Part shown: one piece after another, positions 5,028 to 6,754 of the stretch
Layout: the number at the start of each line of letters is the position of its first letter
Numbering within the stretch: position 1 is the stretch's first letter
Assembly (NCBI GenBank): GCA_031263805.1
Contig: JAISFB010000052.1
Location: forward strand, 1 to 6,754
Source of the DNA: Oscillospiraceae bacterium
Lineage (GTDB): Bacteria > Bacillota > Clostridia > Oscillospirales > Oscillospiraceae
Direction of reading: 5' to 3'
Length of the DNA stretch: 6,754 nt
Made by a program: the position numbers and the translations under genes
Notes under the pieces: model-generated
Seen by the model: only the letters and a program-made list of their open reading frames with translations
The model's database searches: none
What the model was told of the DNA's origin: nothing

Positions 5028-6754
5028 ATGGCAAAAACCAACCTTGTGATCGTGGAGTCGCCCGCAAAGGCAAAGACGATAGGGGGCTACCTCGGCCCGG
5101 ATTATAAAGTTATGGCGTCGCTCGGGCATCTGCGCGATCTGCCGAAAAGCAAGCTCGGCGTCGATATAGAAAACGGCTTCGAGCCGAATTATCAGCCCGT
5201 CAAGGGCCACGAGAAAACGATAAAAGAGCTGCGCGACGCCGCGAAGAAATCCGATAAGGTATACCTCGCGACCGACCCCGACCGCGAGGGCGAGGCCATT
5301 TCGTGGCACCTGAAAGAGCTTCTCGAGTTGTCCGACGACGCGGCGCTGCGCGCGCCGTTCAACGAAATAACGAAAAAGGTGGTGCGTGAGTCGATAGAAA
5401 ACCCGCGCGCCATAGACATCGACCTCGTCAACGCGCAGCAGGCGCGCAGAATTCTCGACCGCATCGTCGGCTACAAGCTCTCGCCGCTGCTGTGGAAGAA
5501 GATAAGGCGCGGTCTGTCGGCGGGGCGCGTACAATCCGTCGCGTCAAGGCTTGTTACCGACCGCGAGGACGAAATACGCGCGTTCATATCGGAGGAATAC
5601 TGGCGCCTTGACGCGGAATTAAAGCCCGACGGGGGAGAGGCGGTATTCATAGCGCGCTTCCACGGCAAGGGCAAAAAGGAAATGCGGCTTGAAAACGAGG
5701 ATATGGTGAACGAAGTCGTCGCCGCCATATCGAAAGAGCCGTTTACGATCGAAACCGTCAAAAGAGTGGATCGCCGCCGCCGCCCCGCGCCGCCGTTTAT
5801 AACGTCGAGCTTGCAGCAGGAAGCCTCGCGAAAGCTCGGTATGACGCCGCGCCGCGCGATGAGCACCGCCCAGCAGCTATATGAAGGCGTGAACATAGAC
5901 GGCGAGGGCTCCACGGGGCTCATAACATATATGCGAACAGATTCGCTCCGGCTGTCGGAGGACGCGCTCGCCGACGCGGGTCGCTTCATAAAGGCGCGGT
6001 ACGGCGCCGATTATTATCCCGGCCAGCCGACGCGGTTCAAGTCCGGCGCCGGCTCGCAGGACGCGCACGAGGCCATCCGCCCAAGCGACGTAGAGCTGAT
6101 CCCCGACGAGATAAAATCCAGTCTCACGAACGACCAATACCGCCTGTATAAGCTTATATGGAGCCGTTTCCTCGCCTCACAGATGTCGGAAGCGATCTAT
6201 GACAGTATGACGATAGACGCCGTGTCCGCGGGATATTTGTTCCGCGCGAAAAACGAATTCATTAAATTTTCGGGCTTTATGGCCGTGTACGTCGAAGGCA
6301 CTGACGGCGAGGAGGAAGCGCCTGACGCGCCGCTTCCCAAGCTGACAGAAGGCTCGTCCGCAGCTCTGCTCGGCACAAAGCGCGAGCAGAAATTCACCCA
6401 GCCCCCGCCGCGCTATACGGAAGCGACGCTTATCGAAGCGATGAAGAACAGCGGCGTCGGCAGGCCTTCGACCTACGCGCCGACTGTATCGACGATAATG
6501 GACCGGGAATACGTCATAAAAGAGGGTAAGTTTCTGCGCCCGACGCCGCTCGGCGAGGTCGTGACGGGCCTGATGAAGGACCGCTTCTCCGACATCGTAG
6601 ACCTTAAATTCACGGCGCGGATGGAAGAGACGCTCGACAGCGTCGAAAGCGGCGCCGCCGACTGGCGCGAGGTGCTTTCAAGCTTCTACGGAGGCTTCGC
6701 GAGCTCGATAGAAAACGCCGAGGAGGCGCTTGAGGGCGAGCGGCTTAAGGTCCC
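5028..6754 (+). CDS. topA: DNA topoisomerase I (type IA), 3' end outside window
   Basis: TopA relaxes negatively supercoiled DNA by passing one strand through a transient single-strand break, working behind RNA polymerase and opposing gyrase. The first 575 codons are present without a stop or frameshift. The TOPRIM domain has 'VIVESPAKAKTI' with E10 and 'ATDPDREGEAISWH' with D83, D85 and E87, the metal-binding acidic residues. Further core motifs are 'LSAGRVQSVASRLV' (163-176), 'PPFITSSLQQEASRKLG' (from 255) and 'TGLITYMRTDS', with catalytic Tyr301 and the adjacent Arg303. 'QDAHEAIRPS' and 'GVGRPSTYAPTV' (476-487) also match the family. Full-length enzymes usually run about 690-770 residues, so the remaining C-terminus, where zinc-ribbon repeats normally sit, is not visible. 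It may be transcribed from the operon promoter at 823 and from the candidate at 4704. Confidence 0.97.
   Translation, partial: MAKTNLVIVESPAKAKTIGGYLGPDYKVMASLGHLRDLPKSKLGVDIENGFEPNYQPVKGHEKTIKELRDAAKKSDKVYLATDPDREGEAISWHLKELLELSDDAALRAPFNEITKKVVRESIENPRAIDIDLVNAQQARRILDRIVGYKLSPLLWKKIRRGLSAGRVQSVASRLVTDREDEIRAFISEEYWRLDAELKPDGGEAVFIARFHGKGKKEMRLENEDMVNEVVAAISKEPFTIETVKRVDRRRRPAPPFITSSLQQEASRKLGMTPRRAMSTAQQLYEGVNIDGEGSTGLITYMRTDSLRLSEDALADAGRFIKARYGADYYPGQPTRFKSGAGSQDAHEAIRPSDVELIPDEIKSSLTNDQYRLYKLIWSRFLASQMSEAIYDSMTIDAVSAGYLFRAKNEFIKFSGFMAVYVEGTDGEEEAPDAPLPKLTEGSSAALLGTKREQKFTQPPPRYTEATLIEAMKNSGVGRPSTYAPTVSTIMDREYVIKEGKFLRPTPLGEVVTGLMKDRFSDIVDLKFTARMEETLDSVESGAADWREVLSSFYGGFASSIENAEEALEGERLKV

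Noticed and set aside
4280..5041. Minus-strand open frame (253 codons) opposite dprA
   Set aside because: It is opposite dprA and the start of topA, is rich in Arg and Phe, and shows no family signature; a shadow of dprA codon usage.
5471..5989. Minus-strand open frames opposite topA
   Set aside because: They are Ser/Arg-rich shadows of topA, which is intact and carries all type IA motifs in its own frame.

Overview
This GC-rich window carries a run of housekeeping genes, all on the + strand: rpmB (ribosomal protein L28), an unrecognised 170-residue gene, greA, lysS, a SpoU/TrmH-family RNA 2'-O-methyltransferase, dprA, and a topA that runs off the right edge. Strong AGGAGG-type ribosome binding sites, the greA-lysS and dprA-topA pairs, and a four-cysteine L28 suggest a GC-rich Clostridia-like member of Bacillota, or Synergistota. 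The frequent ATA isoleucine codons are a further observation, but do not decide between them. This placement is inference; no rRNA or lineage-specific gene is present.

Layout. Bases 1-235 hold rpmB, closed by a textbook intrinsic terminator (265-292). The uncharacterised gene lies at 361-873. Inside its last codons is a promoter that matches the sigma-A consensus exactly: TTGACA, 17 bp, TATAAT. It appears to start the greA-lysS-methyltransferase-dprA-topA transcription unit. After a short leader with a hairpin just before the greA Shine-Dalgarno, the five genes follow with gaps of 47, 3, -14 (overlap) and 28 bp. No terminator is visible between them. A second promoter-like site (TTGACA, 17 bp, TATATT) lies in the dprA linker coding region and could give topA its own transcription.

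The genes cover information processing. GreA rescues backtracked RNA polymerase, LysS charges tRNA-Lys, and the SpoU protein probably methylates rRNA or tRNA. DprA handles incoming single-stranded DNA for RecA, and TopA relaxes negative supercoils. L28 is part of the large ribosomal subunit.

I found no mobile element, CRISPR array, tRNA, rRNA or defence system, and nothing that amounts to a new biological system. The points worth a second look are the promoter architecture, several RNA hairpins within coding sequence (one terminator-like, one a perfect 20-bp palindrome), a DprA motif substitution, and the unrecognised gene between rpmB and greA.
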